Made by a program: the position numbers and the translations under genes
Shown here: positions 32,250 to 39,597 of the stretch, in pieces
How positions within the stretch are numbered: the first letter of the stretch is position 1
Layout: each line of letters begins with the position of its first letter
Notes under the pieces: generated by a model
Database searches by the model: none
What the model was told of the DNA's origin: nothing
What the model saw: the letters and a program-made list of their open reading frames with translations, nothing else
Origin: Desulfobacterales bacterium
Lineage (GTDB): Bacteria; Desulfobacterota; UBA8473
Reading direction: 5' to 3'
Assembly: GCA_016209225.1 (NCBI GenBank)
Contig: JACQWO010000015.1
Location: forward strand, 83,588-147,587
DNA: 64,000 nt

Positions 32250-32960
32250 ATGCACGTGGACAAGGGAATGGGGTTTGGGATGGGGAGAGACAGAGAAAAA
32301 GGAATGAAAGAAGAAAAGGTATTCTTCGACTGCGGAGATATAAAGCTAGAGGGCATCCTCACATTGACAAAAACCCATAGTCCCGCCCCTGCGGTGGTGG
32401 TATGCCACCCTCATCCCGAGTACGGGGGAAATATGCACAATAACGTCGTTACAGGCATAACACATACCCTCTCCAAACAAGGTTTTATTACACTAAGGTT
32501 TAATTTTAGGGGGGTTGGCGATAGTGAGGGGACCTATGGCGGGGGTGTAGAGGAAATAAAGGATGTAAAAGGGGCAATTGATTTTCTTTCTGAAGGGGTT
32601 CAAAATTTTGAACCCCTATCGGAGACCAACAGTATCTTCCTCGTGGGGTATTCCTTCGGGGCAATGGTTGGTCTACAGGTTGCCGCTAAGGATGACAGAA
32701 TCACGGGTTGGGTTGGAATATCCCCTCCTGTTGCCATGTATGACTTTAGTTTCCTTAAAGGGTCTTCTAAGCCTAAACTGCTCCTTCTTGGAGATTCGGA
32801 TTTTGTATGTCCCAGGGAAGACATGGAAAAACTCTTTGATTCTTTACAAGAGCCAAAATCTATGAGTGTTATCCCTGGCGCTGACCACTTCTTCTGGGGG
32901 AAGGAAGATGCCGTTGCGGAGCATGTCTCGAATTTCTTTAGTACATCTTTTCTCAAATAA
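32250..32960 (+). CDS. alpha/beta hydrolase (COG2945-like)
   Basis: 236 residues from the ATG at 32250 after AGGAGAGG; later in-frame ATGs are possible since homology appears to begin near KVFFDCGDIKLEGIL. Motifs: CHPHPEYGGNMHNNVV, LRFNFRGVGDSEGTYGGG, nucleophile elbow GYSFGA, acid LLGDSDFVCP, His in GADHFFWG. An esterase or thioesterase-like hydrolase of unknown substrate. A palindrome inside the gene is read in frame as GVQNFEPL; the same eight residues appear in the transposase at 35661. Confidence 0.85.
   Translation: MHVDKGMGFGMGRDREKGMKEEKVFFDCGDIKLEGILTLTKTHSPAPAVVVCHPHPEYGGNMHNNVVTGITHTLSKQGFITLRFNFRGVGDSEGTYGGGVEEIKDVKGAIDFLSEGVQNFEPLSETNSIFLVGYSFGAMVGLQVAAKDDRITGWVGISPPVAMYDFSFLKGSSKPKLLLLGDSDFVCPREDMEKLFDSLQEPKSMSVIPGADHFFWGKEDAVAEHVSNFFSTSFLK
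32594..32617. repeat. 24-bp perfect palindrome inside the hydrolase gene
   Basis: AGGGGTTCAAAA followed by its exact complement. It recurs with two extra bases per arm at 35949-35976. In both genes the frame is the same, giving GVQNFEPL. Confidence 0.9.
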
Positions 32961-33043
32961 TAGTTACAATAATGTCATTTCGAGTAAAACGAGAAATCAT
33001 TTTTATCACAGTGAATAAGTTTTCAATAAGAAAGGATAAGTAA

Positions 33044-33250
33044 ATGAAAGAGTTTAGTGTTGTTATTGAAAAAGATGAGGATGGTTGTTTCGTGGCTTCG
33101 GTACCAACTCTTCGAGGGTGCCATACTCAAGCAAAATCGCTTGATATCTTGATGAAGAGGATTAAAGAAGCTATTGAACTCTGCCTTGAAGTAGAGAAGC
33201 CAACATCGAATGAGTTTATTGGCGTCCAAAAAGTAGCGGTAAACGTATGA
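33044..33250 (+). CDS. hicB: HicB-family antitoxin (second module)
   Basis: 68 residues: EFSVVIEKDEDGCFVASVPT, LRGCHTQAKSLDILMKRIKE. A short HicB of the DUF1902-like type without a DNA-binding tail. Here antitoxin precedes toxin and the two overlap by four bases, the reverse of the hicAB module at 31614. Good AAAGGA ribosome site. Confidence 0.85.
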   Translation: MKEFSVVIEKDEDGCFVASVPTLRGCHTQAKSLDILMKRIKEAIELCLEVEKPTSNEFIGVQKVAVNV

Positions 33251-33471
33251 GCACGTTTCCATCTATTACAGGTAGCCGGCTCATTAGCGCATTAAGAAAA
33301 ATGGGTTTTGAAGTTTTACGAACCAAAGGAAGTCATCACTTCCTACAACATCCTGATGGTCGGTGTACAGTGGTCCCTGTCCATCGTCGAGAAACCATAG
33401 GGCAAGGGCTTCTTGCCCAAATTTTAAGAGATTGTGATATTACACGGGAAGAATTACAAAAAATGCTTTGA
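33247..33471 (+). CDS. hicA: HicA-family mRNA interferase toxin (second module)
   Basis: 74 residues with the intact active site KGSHHFLQHPDGR and VPVHRRETIGQGLLAQIL. The fold binds and cleaves mRNA; the catalytic His is in GSHH. Overlaps its antitoxin by four bases. An attC-like hairpin begins right after the stop codon, suggesting the module moved as a gene cassette. Confidence 0.88.
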   Translation: MSTFPSITGSRLISALRKMGFEVLRTKGSHHFLQHPDGRCTVVPVHRRETIGQGLLAQILRDCDITREELQKML

Positions 33472-33472
33472 G

Positions 33473-33542
33473 CGAACAACGGCATAGAACTGATTCCAAA
33501 AGCCTTGCGTTTTTTGGTTCAGGTGATGGTTGGATGTTGGAA
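33473..33542 (+). other. attC-like hairpin site after hicBA
   Basis: CGAACAAC begins it and GTTGGAA ends it. Inner arms CTGAttCCAAAA and TTTTGGttCAG pair around GCCTTGCG. The left core GAACAAC recurs after relE at 45424. The right core matches the left core complement of the next site (34487), as a shared cassette would require: ATGTTGG here, CCAACAT there. Confidence 0.45.
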
Positions 33543-33566
33543 TGATAAAAAAATGGAGATTTCGCC

Positions 33567-34478
33567 ATGTCTTTAGTTATACCCACCGCGAGTTCTACTT
33601 ATGGAGATTCAAGCAAGACTGAAGGTCATGCCCTAAGCCGCAAGTACGTTCTTGCACAGTTCCGTTCGGCCGCAGATCTCGAATGGGTGCATCGCCTCCG
33701 AGCGATACTCGTCAAGGAGGAACTAAAATACATAGATTTTCGAGAAGCACGCCCTAAACTCAAAACTCAAAAAGAACTCTGGGGGCGAACTGAGTTAGGT
33801 GTAGGTCAGGCAACAATTGTTGTTATTGATCCAGATCCCCTTGAGATCGAAATTCGACAGTACATCAAATCCGAAAAACTGACGCCACAGGACGGCGCCA
33901 CAGATAAAGTTATCATTGAGACCTGTGCGACCGCTATCATTTCCAGAACGCCTGTTGCATATCTTCCCAATGAGCTTTTCCATGCGGTTCCTTGGGGAAT
34001 TTACACTCCTATTGCATCTCTTGAGGATTTCGCTCCAGAGGCTATAAAAGCTGAAATTGGAGGTGGTTTAAAGCATGCGATGATTTTTGCAGCACGAGCG
34101 CATGCTATGTTCGATTTGCAAAACATTGATTCTACAACTTCAACAACCTGGGATGTTTTCCGCTCACCACTTGCAAGGGTTCTATTGGCTGAACTTCTTG
34201 CTACAGAACGAAATTTTGACAAAGAAAATCCAAAAACAATTAAAGTGCTTAATCGTATGGCTGATGAGATCGCTGTTTCGCTTGGAGAACAGCTTCCTCT
34301 CGCTGGAAAGATAACTGACCAGCCGCTTGTGAAAGAGGTGGACTCTAGAGCTATTGATGAGATTCAAGCCGCTGACATAGCTGCTGGCTGGGCTCGTGAG
34401 ATTTTGGAAACAAACGATCCTAAAACATTGGCATATAGATTCGAACGTGTTTGGATCAATGGTCAAAGGATTAAGTAG
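33567..34478 (+). CDS. protein of unknown function
   Basis: 303 residues, no membrane segment or signal peptide. Features: RKYVLAQFRSAADLEWVHRL, ATIVVIDPDPLEIEIRQYIK, GGGLKHAMIFAARAHAMFDL and a C-terminal DEIQAADIAAGWAREIL that recalls the ADxxAG end of DUF3800-type RNase-H-fold proteins. I do not recognise the family. It lies between two attC-like sites whose cores are partly complementary, so it may be the single gene of a mobile cassette. Cassette genes are often of unknown or defence function; none is assigned. Confidence 0.7.
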   Translation: MSLVIPTASSTYGDSSKTEGHALSRKYVLAQFRSAADLEWVHRLRAILVKEELKYIDFREARPKLKTQKELWGRTELGVGQATIVVIDPDPLEIEIRQYIKSEKLTPQDGATDKVIIETCATAIISRTPVAYLPNELFHAVPWGIYTPIASLEDFAPEAIKAEIGGGLKHAMIFAARAHAMFDLQNIDSTTSTTWDVFRSPLARVLLAELLATERNFDKENPKTIKVLNRMADEIAVSLGEQLPLAGKITDQPLVKEVDSRAIDEIQAADIAAGWAREILETNDPKTLAYRFERVWINGQRIK

Positions 34479-34486
34479 GGTTATCG

Positions 34487-34546
34487 GCCCAACATTTTAC
34501 TTCACCAGACTCCCGGAATCTAGTGCTGGTAACCAATTCGTTATAT
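34487..34546 (+). other. attC-like site
   Basis: Starts GCCCAAC (fits the RYYYAAC core) and ends GTTATAT. Inner arms TTCACCAGACT and AGTGCTGGTAA pair with extra-helical bases, the hallmark of attC folding. The right end G|TTATATGG begins the next cassette, whose own site starts with the complement CCATATAAC at 35128. Confidence 0.55.
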
Positions 34547-34556
34547 GGTATAGATA

Positions 34557-35135
34557 ATGAACCCAAAAGAAATAATAGAAACAATAAAGGCAGACATTAA
34601 CTCGGCAAAAGAACAAGGTGCTTCTGCTATAGAGACCGAGAGGCTTATTAAATATCTAGATGCTTTATCAAATCAAGTAAATGAAGCAGGGAAAAACCTT
34701 GACAGAAATGCTGAATTAGAACGTATACGTGCACACTATGCTAATCAGCTAGCACATTATAACTGGCTCAAGGAACAAGATATTGAGCTTTTCAAATCAG
34801 TAATCACCAGTGGTCAAAATACGCTTAGGGCGAGCATGCTGCTTCATGGTGGAGCCGCAGTAGCCTTACTGGCATTTATTGGCCATCTTGTTGTTAATCC
34901 AAACACTAAAACATTGGTAAGCCAATTCGCTCCTATTATGACTTGTTTTTTAATAGGTGTTCTTACTGTTGTCGTATGTCACGGGATTACATATTTGACT
35001 CAATATTGTTATCATCATCAGCGAAATATTTTGGGCCATGTTCTAAATATTTCATCATCAGTGTTATCCGTATTTGGATACGGTCTTTTCGGTTATGCCT
35101 GTTATTTAAGTTATCAGGTGTTAAAGGCCATATAA
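34557..35135 (+). CDS. membrane protein of unknown function
   Basis: 192 residues. The first 95 are helical and charged, with a likely coiled coil (ELERIRAHYANQLAHYNWLK). Three hydrophobic segments follow: about 99-117, 126-146 and 163-185. The stop codon lies within the ATATAAC core of the following attC-like site, as in compact cassettes. Small coiled-coil plus membrane proteins occur as effectors in some defence systems, but no such function is shown here. Confidence 0.7.
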   Translation: MNPKEIIETIKADINSAKEQGASAIETERLIKYLDALSNQVNEAGKNLDRNAELERIRAHYANQLAHYNWLKEQDIELFKSVITSGQNTLRASMLLHGGAAVALLAFIGHLVVNPNTKTLVSQFAPIMTCFLIGVLTVVVCHGITYLTQYCYHHQRNILGHVLNISSSVLSVFGYGLFGYACYLSYQVLKAI

Positions 35136-35195
35136 CATCGGGCTGGACAAGAATGCGTGAAAAAAGCCCGCGCACCTGTCAGCCCGGGCATTCCC
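35128..35195 (+). other. attC-like site, right half degenerate
   Basis: CCATATAAC is the exact complement of GTTATATGG at 34540-34548, as expected for the two ends of one cassette. The stem CGGGCTGgACA pairs with TGTCAGCCCG with one bulged G. No good right core (GTTRRRY) follows. Confidence 0.5.
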
Positions 35196-35276
35196 CCATA
35201 TAAAACAACAAAATAAGATTCTTTTATGACCATAAATAATGATTCGATAGAAAAAATGAATTAGAAGAAATAGAAT

Positions 35277-35381
35277 ATGAACCAATTCCCACAAAACCCA
35301 TATCAGATTCTTGATCCGAATATTCGATGGGCGCCTTCGCAGGTAAATGATGTGTTAATAGTATGGAAAAAGAAATTTTAA
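35277..35381 (+). pseudogene. 34-residue remnant frame
   Basis: Reads MNQFPQNPYQILDPNIRWAP and continues 14 residues to a stop inside the DUF2283 gene. NPYQILDP.IRW.P looks like the very start of a large restriction or helicase protein, so this may be the stub of a deleted gene. Weak evidence. Confidence 0.3.
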
Positions 35382-35608
35382 AACAAGAGACATTATCAGA
35401 GGTATTCAAAGCAACACCACATCTGTTAAAATTTCCTGCTACCAAGATGTGGATAGACTATGACAAGGAAGCTGACGTGCTTTATATCGGTTTTGATCGC
35501 CCTCAGAACGCAACGGATTCTGAGATGGACAAAGACGGTATTCTGCATAGATATCGGGGTGAAAAACTTGTTGGAATAACCATACTCGAAGCATCAAAAA
35601 GACATTGA
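35363..35608 (+). CDS. DUF2283 family protein (orphan antitoxin-like)
   Basis: 81 residues ending KMWIDYDKEADVLYIGFDRP, DKDGILHRYRGEKLVGITIL. The DUF2283 core fills the last 50 residues, with a 25-residue N-terminal extension. Unlike the pairs at 7416 and 43979 no toxin gene is adjacent upstream, only remnants, so the partner may have been lost. Confidence 0.72.
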   Translation: MEKEILKQETLSEVFKATPHLLKFPATKMWIDYDKEADVLYIGFDRPQNATDSEMDKDGILHRYRGEKLVGITILEASKRH

Positions 35609-35660
35609 AAAGAAATGGTTTGAAAACATTTAACAATGCCATAAAATTATTTCTGCTCAG

Positions 35661-36218
35661 ATGAAATATAATCCTGAAAAACACCACCGCCGTTCCATCC
35701 GTTTAAAGGGATATGATTATTCACAACAAGGCGGATATTATATGACCATTGTTACGCAAAACCGGGAATGTTTATTTGGGAATGTGGCGGATGGGAAAAT
35801 GGTGTTGAATGATGCGGGATGGGTTGCACAAACATGTTGGTTGGAAATTCCAAATCATTTTCCAAACGTTCATTTGGATGCATTTATTATTATGCCAAAC
35901 CATATCCATGGGATAATTTTTATAATTGATAATGAAATGGGAAAATCTGTAGGGGTTCAAAATTTTGAACCCCTACAACGTTCCAATCAAAATAAATATC
36001 AACAAATTATATCCCATTCAATAGGTTCGATTATCCGGGGATTTAAAATTGGTGTCACCAAATGGTTTCGCCACAACACCGATATTTATACCGTTTGGCA
36101 ACGCAATTATTGGGAACACGTCATTCGGGATGAAAATGAATTAAACCACATTCGGGAATATATTATAAACAACCCATTAAAATGGGAATCGGACGATGAA
36201 AACCCAAATCGATGGTAA
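35661..36218 (+). CDS. REP-associated tyrosine transposase (Y1/IS200-like)
   Basis: 185 residues. HUH motif IIMPNHIHGII (about 77-87) and the C-terminal REYIINNPLKW with the catalytic Tyr about 166. Typical start HHRRSIRLKGYDYSQQGGYY. RAYTs are single-copy domesticated transposases that act on short palindromes. REP-like hairpins with GTAGGGG ends follow directly (36221, 36308) and occur elsewhere in the window, and one palindrome lies inside its own coding region at 35949. Confidence 0.88.
   Translation: MKYNPEKHHRRSIRLKGYDYSQQGGYYMTIVTQNRECLFGNVADGKMVLNDAGWVAQTCWLEIPNHFPNVHLDAFIIMPNHIHGIIFIIDNEMGKSVGVQNFEPLQRSNQNKYQQIISHSIGSIIRGFKIGVTKWFRHNTDIYTVWQRNYWEHVIRDENELNHIREYIINNPLKWESDDENPNRW
35949..35976. 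repeat. 28-bp perfect palindrome inside the transposase gene
   Basis: GTAGGGGTTCAAAA followed by its exact complement. In frame it reads VGVQNFEPL, in a loop between the HUH motif and the C-terminal helix. The central 24 bases equal 32594-32617. Confidence 0.9.
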
Positions 36219-36220
36219 CG

Positions 36221-36316
36221 GTAGGGGCAGACCTGCGTGTCTGCCCTATAAATAAATCGGGCGAACATCATTTGGGCGAACACCATTCGGGCAAACACAC
36301 AGGTTAGCCCCTACGG
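36221..36316. repeat. REP-like hairpin plus 15-base tandem units
   Basis: GTAGGGGCAGACctgcgtGTCTGCCC forms a hairpin at 36221-36246. Three imperfect tandem units follow, GGGCGAACATCATTT, GGGCGAACACCATTC and GGGCAAACACACAGG, then GCCCCTAC. These are probable targets of the transposase just upstream. Confidence 0.7.
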
Positions 36317-36367
36317 AAATGACCATTTGGAGGATTAATAAAAACGGTTAAGAATAACAGTGAGATT

Positions 36368-37417
36368 ATGATCCCTCATTCAAAACCAACCCTTGATCAG
36401 AGAGATTACAATGCTGTCCTTAGGGTATTGCAATCAGGACAGATATCTCAAGGGGAGTATGTGAAGAGGTTTGAAGCCAACCTCTATGAATTTATCGGGG
36501 TTAAGGGAGGGGTGGCGACAAACTCAGGGACTTCTGCCCTACACTTGGCATTGTTGGCTTTAGAGGTAGGCAAAGGAGATGAAATAATCCTTCCAAGCTA
36601 TGTTTGTACCGCCTTGTTGAATGCGATAAACTATGTAGAGGCAACCCCAATCCTTGTAGGCATTGAACCAGACAGCTTCAACCTCGATGCAAAAAGGGTA
36701 AAAGAATCTCTTACTGAAAAAACAAAGGCAATTATTGTCCCTCATCTTTTTGGCCTGCCTGCTGACATGGAGGAACTACTGTCCTTTGGAATCCCGTTGA
36801 TAGAAGACTGCGCTCAAGCCCTTGGCGCCACATATAAGGGAAAGCAGGCAGGCAGTTTCGGCACGCTCTCGATATTCTCCTTTTATGCTACTAAGGTGAT
36901 AGCCTCGGGAGAAGGCGGGATGGTTCTTTCAGATTCTCCCCATCTGCTGGAAAGGGTGAGAGACCTACGAGATTACGATAACAGAGACGACTACAAAATC
37001 CGCTTTAACTATAAGATGACCGACCTTCAGGCTGCTCTGGGCATCAGTCAGATGGAGAGACTACCATCTTTTTTAGAAAGAAGGAGATACATCGCAAAGA
37101 GATACTCCACGGAGCTGGCAAATACACCTGCCCTTTTGCCCACGGGATACCCTGGCAAAGAGCATATCTTTTACCGTTATGTTATACGGGTTGAAGGAGA
37201 CCTGGAAAGACTTTTAGAACAAATTAAAGAAGAAGGCATTTGTTGTGATCGCCCTGTGTACCGTCCATTACACCATTATCTAGGGCTATCCGATTTTCCT
37301 GAGACAGATAGGATGTGGGGCAGCGCCTTATCCATCCCTATTTATCCCTCTCTAACCTCTGATGAAGTGACGGAGGTTATTAGAGGTGTAAAAGGGGTGT
37401 TAGAAGGAGGGGGATAG
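36368..37417 (+). CDS. DegT/DnrJ/EryC1/StrS aminotransferase
   Basis: 349 residues: NSGTSALHLALLALEVGKGD, LPSYVC, VPHLFGLPADME, IEDCAQALGA, FGTLSIFSFYATKVIASGEG (PLP Lys). The family aminates keto-sugars for envelope glycans and antibiotics. Two bases downstream begins a polyprenyl-phosphate sugar-phosphate transferase gene, so the pair probably contributes an amino sugar to a surface glycan. No dehydratase or glycosyltransferases accompany them here. Confidence 0.87.
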   Translation: MIPHSKPTLDQRDYNAVLRVLQSGQISQGEYVKRFEANLYEFIGVKGGVATNSGTSALHLALLALEVGKGDEIILPSYVCTALLNAINYVEATPILVGIEPDSFNLDAKRVKESLTEKTKAIIVPHLFGLPADMEELLSFGIPLIEDCAQALGATYKGKQAGSFGTLSIFSFYATKVIASGEGGMVLSDSPHLLERVRDLRDYDNRDDYKIRFNYKMTDLQAALGISQMERLPSFLERRRYIAKRYSTELANTPALLPTGYPGKEHIFYRYVIRVEGDLERLLEQIKEEGICCDRPVYRPLHHYLGLSDFPETDRMWGSALSIPIYPSLTSDEVTEVIRGVKGVLEGGG

Positions 37418-37419
37418 AT

Positions 37420-38571
37420 TTGAAAAATTCTAAGATAATTTTCTTCGGGGGAAAGGTCTTATATTTTCTGGTCCTCGCAGTTTTTATATTCTTATTGGTG
37501 CCATTTACGAGGAACTCTTTTTTCGGACAGGGTCATAGATGGTTCCTTATGCTTCTTCTCTCCTTTTCCATCTCCTTTACTGTAACCCCCTGGCTAAGAT
37601 ACCTTGCAAAAAAAGTAAATATCTTAGACTATCCGGACAACAGAAAAGTTCACCATCAGGCTACACCCCTCTTGGGAGGCATTGCTATTTATATTGCCTT
37701 TGTCAGCTCTATTTTTATTAACAATATCTATACAAAACCATTGCTCGGCATTTTAATAGGTGGAACCATAGTATTCTTAATTAGTGCGATAGACGACATA
37801 ATAGAAATCCCGGCAGGGCCAAAGCTTCTGGCTCAATTTCTGGCCACATCCATCATTATTGGCTCAGGAATAGTATTGGACCTGTTCCCCAAAACACCAC
37901 TGGGGGATGCAGGAAATGTATTCTTAACGCTTTTATGGGTAATTGGAATTACCAATTCCTTTAACTTCTTCGATGGAATGGATGGCTTAGCTTCGGGCCT
38001 GGGTATAATTACAGCCTTCTTCATCGGGATTATTTCCTTTCAAACAGATCAGCCTTTCCTGGGCTGGATAGCCATTTCCGTAATGGGCAGTTGCATTGGA
38101 TTCTTCCCTTATAACTTCAGACTGAATAAGCCTGCTACTATATTCATGGGTGATTCCGGGAGTAACTTCCTGGGGTTTACACTGGCATCTCTTGCCATAT
38201 TCGGTGAGTGGGCAGATAATAACCCCATAGTTTCAATGGCTACCCCTCTGCTTATCTTTTGGGTCTTTGTCTTTGATATGACACATATAACTTTAACAAG
38301 GATTGTTTCGGGAAAGGTTACCAATTTTAAGGAGTGGATCAACTATGTAGGGAAGGACCACCTACACCACCGTTTGGAGTTCTTATTAAAGAGCAAAAAA
38401 CAAAGCGTCCTATTCATCTTCTTTCTCTGTGCATGTATGGGTATAAGCGCCATTGTACTACGCTATGCCCGAACCGTTGATGCAGTCCTTCTGGTAATCC
38501 AGGCAGTAATAATCGTCATCCTTGTGACTATCCTGGAAGCCAGAGCAAAAAAACAGGCAAACAAAGACTAG
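37420..38571 (+). CDS. WecA/MraY-like polyprenyl-phosphate sugar-1-phosphate transferase
   Basis: 383 residues, about ten or eleven membrane segments. TTG start with AGGAGGGGG at a suitable distance; it lies two bases after the aminotransferase stop. Motifs: DYPDNRKVHHQATPLLGG, SAIDDI (catalytic Asp pair), NSFNFFDGMDGLASG, FMGDSGSNFLG and HLHHRL. HHR-type ending places it nearer WecA than MraY. It should load N-acetylhexosamine-1-phosphate or similar on undecaprenyl phosphate. Confidence 0.86.
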   Translation: MKNSKIIFFGGKVLYFLVLAVFIFLLVPFTRNSFFGQGHRWFLMLLLSFSISFTVTPWLRYLAKKVNILDYPDNRKVHHQATPLLGGIAIYIAFVSSIFINNIYTKPLLGILIGGTIVFLISAIDDIIEIPAGPKLLAQFLATSIIIGSGIVLDLFPKTPLGDAGNVFLTLLWVIGITNSFNFFDGMDGLASGLGIITAFFIGIISFQTDQPFLGWIAISVMGSCIGFFPYNFRLNKPATIFMGDSGSNFLGFTLASLAIFGEWADNNPIVSMATPLLIFWVFVFDMTHITLTRIVSGKVTNFKEWINYVGKDHLHHRLEFLLKSKKQSVLFIFFLCACMGISAIVLRYARTVDAVLLVIQAVIIVILVTILEARAKKQANKD

Positions 38572-38591
38572 AAAACACTGGGTTAAATAAG

Positions 38592-39485
38592 ATGACCATG
38601 GTGAAACTGCTCGATGAATTCCTGAACTACCTTGTAGTTGAGAGAGGATTATCTAAAAACACCCTGGAATCATACAGCAGAGACTTAAACAAATACCTTG
38701 ATTATCTGGAAAAAAACAAGATCGCAGAGATTAAAGAGACCTCCGGCTCTCATATAATGGCTTTCATTTATACACTAAAGCAAAAGGGGCTGGCAACCAA
38801 GACCACTGCAAGAAACCTGGTGGCTATCAAGATGTTTTATAAGTTCCTGGTTAACGAGAATTATCTTGAGAAAAACCCTGCTATAAGAATTGACTCTCCA
38901 AAGACATGGGTCAAATTGCCAAATACCCTGGCACTAAACGAAGTGGAGATGTTGCTTGATCAACCCGATACGAAAAGCCCTTTAGGCATGAGGGATTCTG
39001 CTATGCTAGAACTGCTGTATGCCACCGGATTAAGGGTTTCTGAGCTCGTTTCTCTGTCCCTAAATAGTATTAACCTTGAGGTCGGTTATATTATTGCCTT
39101 TGGAAAGGGCAATAAGGAAAGAATCGTTCCCATAGGAAATCAGGCAACAGAAAAGGTGAGGGAGTATCTGGTATCCGCCAGAAAAAAACTACTTAAAAGC
39201 TCAAGCAGTCCTTCTCTTTTTGTAAATCGTTCAGGGAATTCTCTATCCCGTCAGGGTTTTTGGAAGATTATCAAAAAGTATACCTTTAAGGCGGGAATAA
39301 AGAAGAATATAACACCTCACACCTTAAGGCATTCTTTTGCCACTCATCTCCTGGAAAGGGGAGCAGACCTGCGTTCAGTGCAGACTATGCTGGGTCATGT
39401 TGATATCTCTACCACCCAGATATATACCCATGTGACAAGAGAAAGATTGAAGAAGCTCCATAATCAATTACATCCCAGGGCCTAG
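38592..39485 (+). CDS. XerC/XerD-type tyrosine recombinase
   Basis: 297 residues. N-terminal SAM-like domain (VERGLSKNTLESYSRDLNKY), then the catalytic residues: Arg in LYATGLRVSELV, Lys in FGKGNKERIVPIG, His-Arg in HTLRHSFATHLLE, His in LGHVDISTTQ and Tyr in IYTHV. Length and motifs fit chromosome dimer resolution enzymes. The additional insertion that marks integron integrases is not evident, so it is not a clear source of the cassette sites nearby. Confidence 0.88.
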   Translation: MTMVKLLDEFLNYLVVERGLSKNTLESYSRDLNKYLDYLEKNKIAEIKETSGSHIMAFIYTLKQKGLATKTTARNLVAIKMFYKFLVNENYLEKNPAIRIDSPKTWVKLPNTLALNEVEMLLDQPDTKSPLGMRDSAMLELLYATGLRVSELVSLSLNSINLEVGYIIAFGKGNKERIVPIGNQATEKVREYLVSARKKLLKSSSSPSLFVNRSGNSLSRQGFWKIIKKYTFKAGIKKNITPHTLRHSFATHLLERGADLRSVQTMLGHVDISTTQIYTHVTRERLKKLHNQLHPRA

Positions 39486-39524
39486 GCCTGTCAGTGGTCC
39501 GTATCAGGAGACCGACACCGATCA

Positions 39525-39552
39525 GTACGGGCGAGGTTATTCTCGCCCCTAC
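39525..39552. repeat. REP-like hairpin
   Basis: GTACGGGCGAG-GTTATT-CTCGCCCCTAC, a 7-bp perfect core stem with the shared CCCCTAC end. Lies between the recombinase and the CCA-polymerase fusion gene. Confidence 0.65.
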
Positions 39553-39597
39553 GTAACACCGACACTGAATTTTTACGCCTTGCGGTGAGCTATTACG

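Noticed and set aside
36221-36316. Short tandem units as a CRISPR array
   Set aside because: Units are about 15 bases, imperfect, without spacers, and no cas genes are present; they fit REP-like repeats.
38592-39485. Tyrosine recombinase as the missing integron integrase
   Set aside because: Length and motifs fit XerC/XerD, the extra integron-integrase insertion is not evident, and there is no attI-like region next to it.
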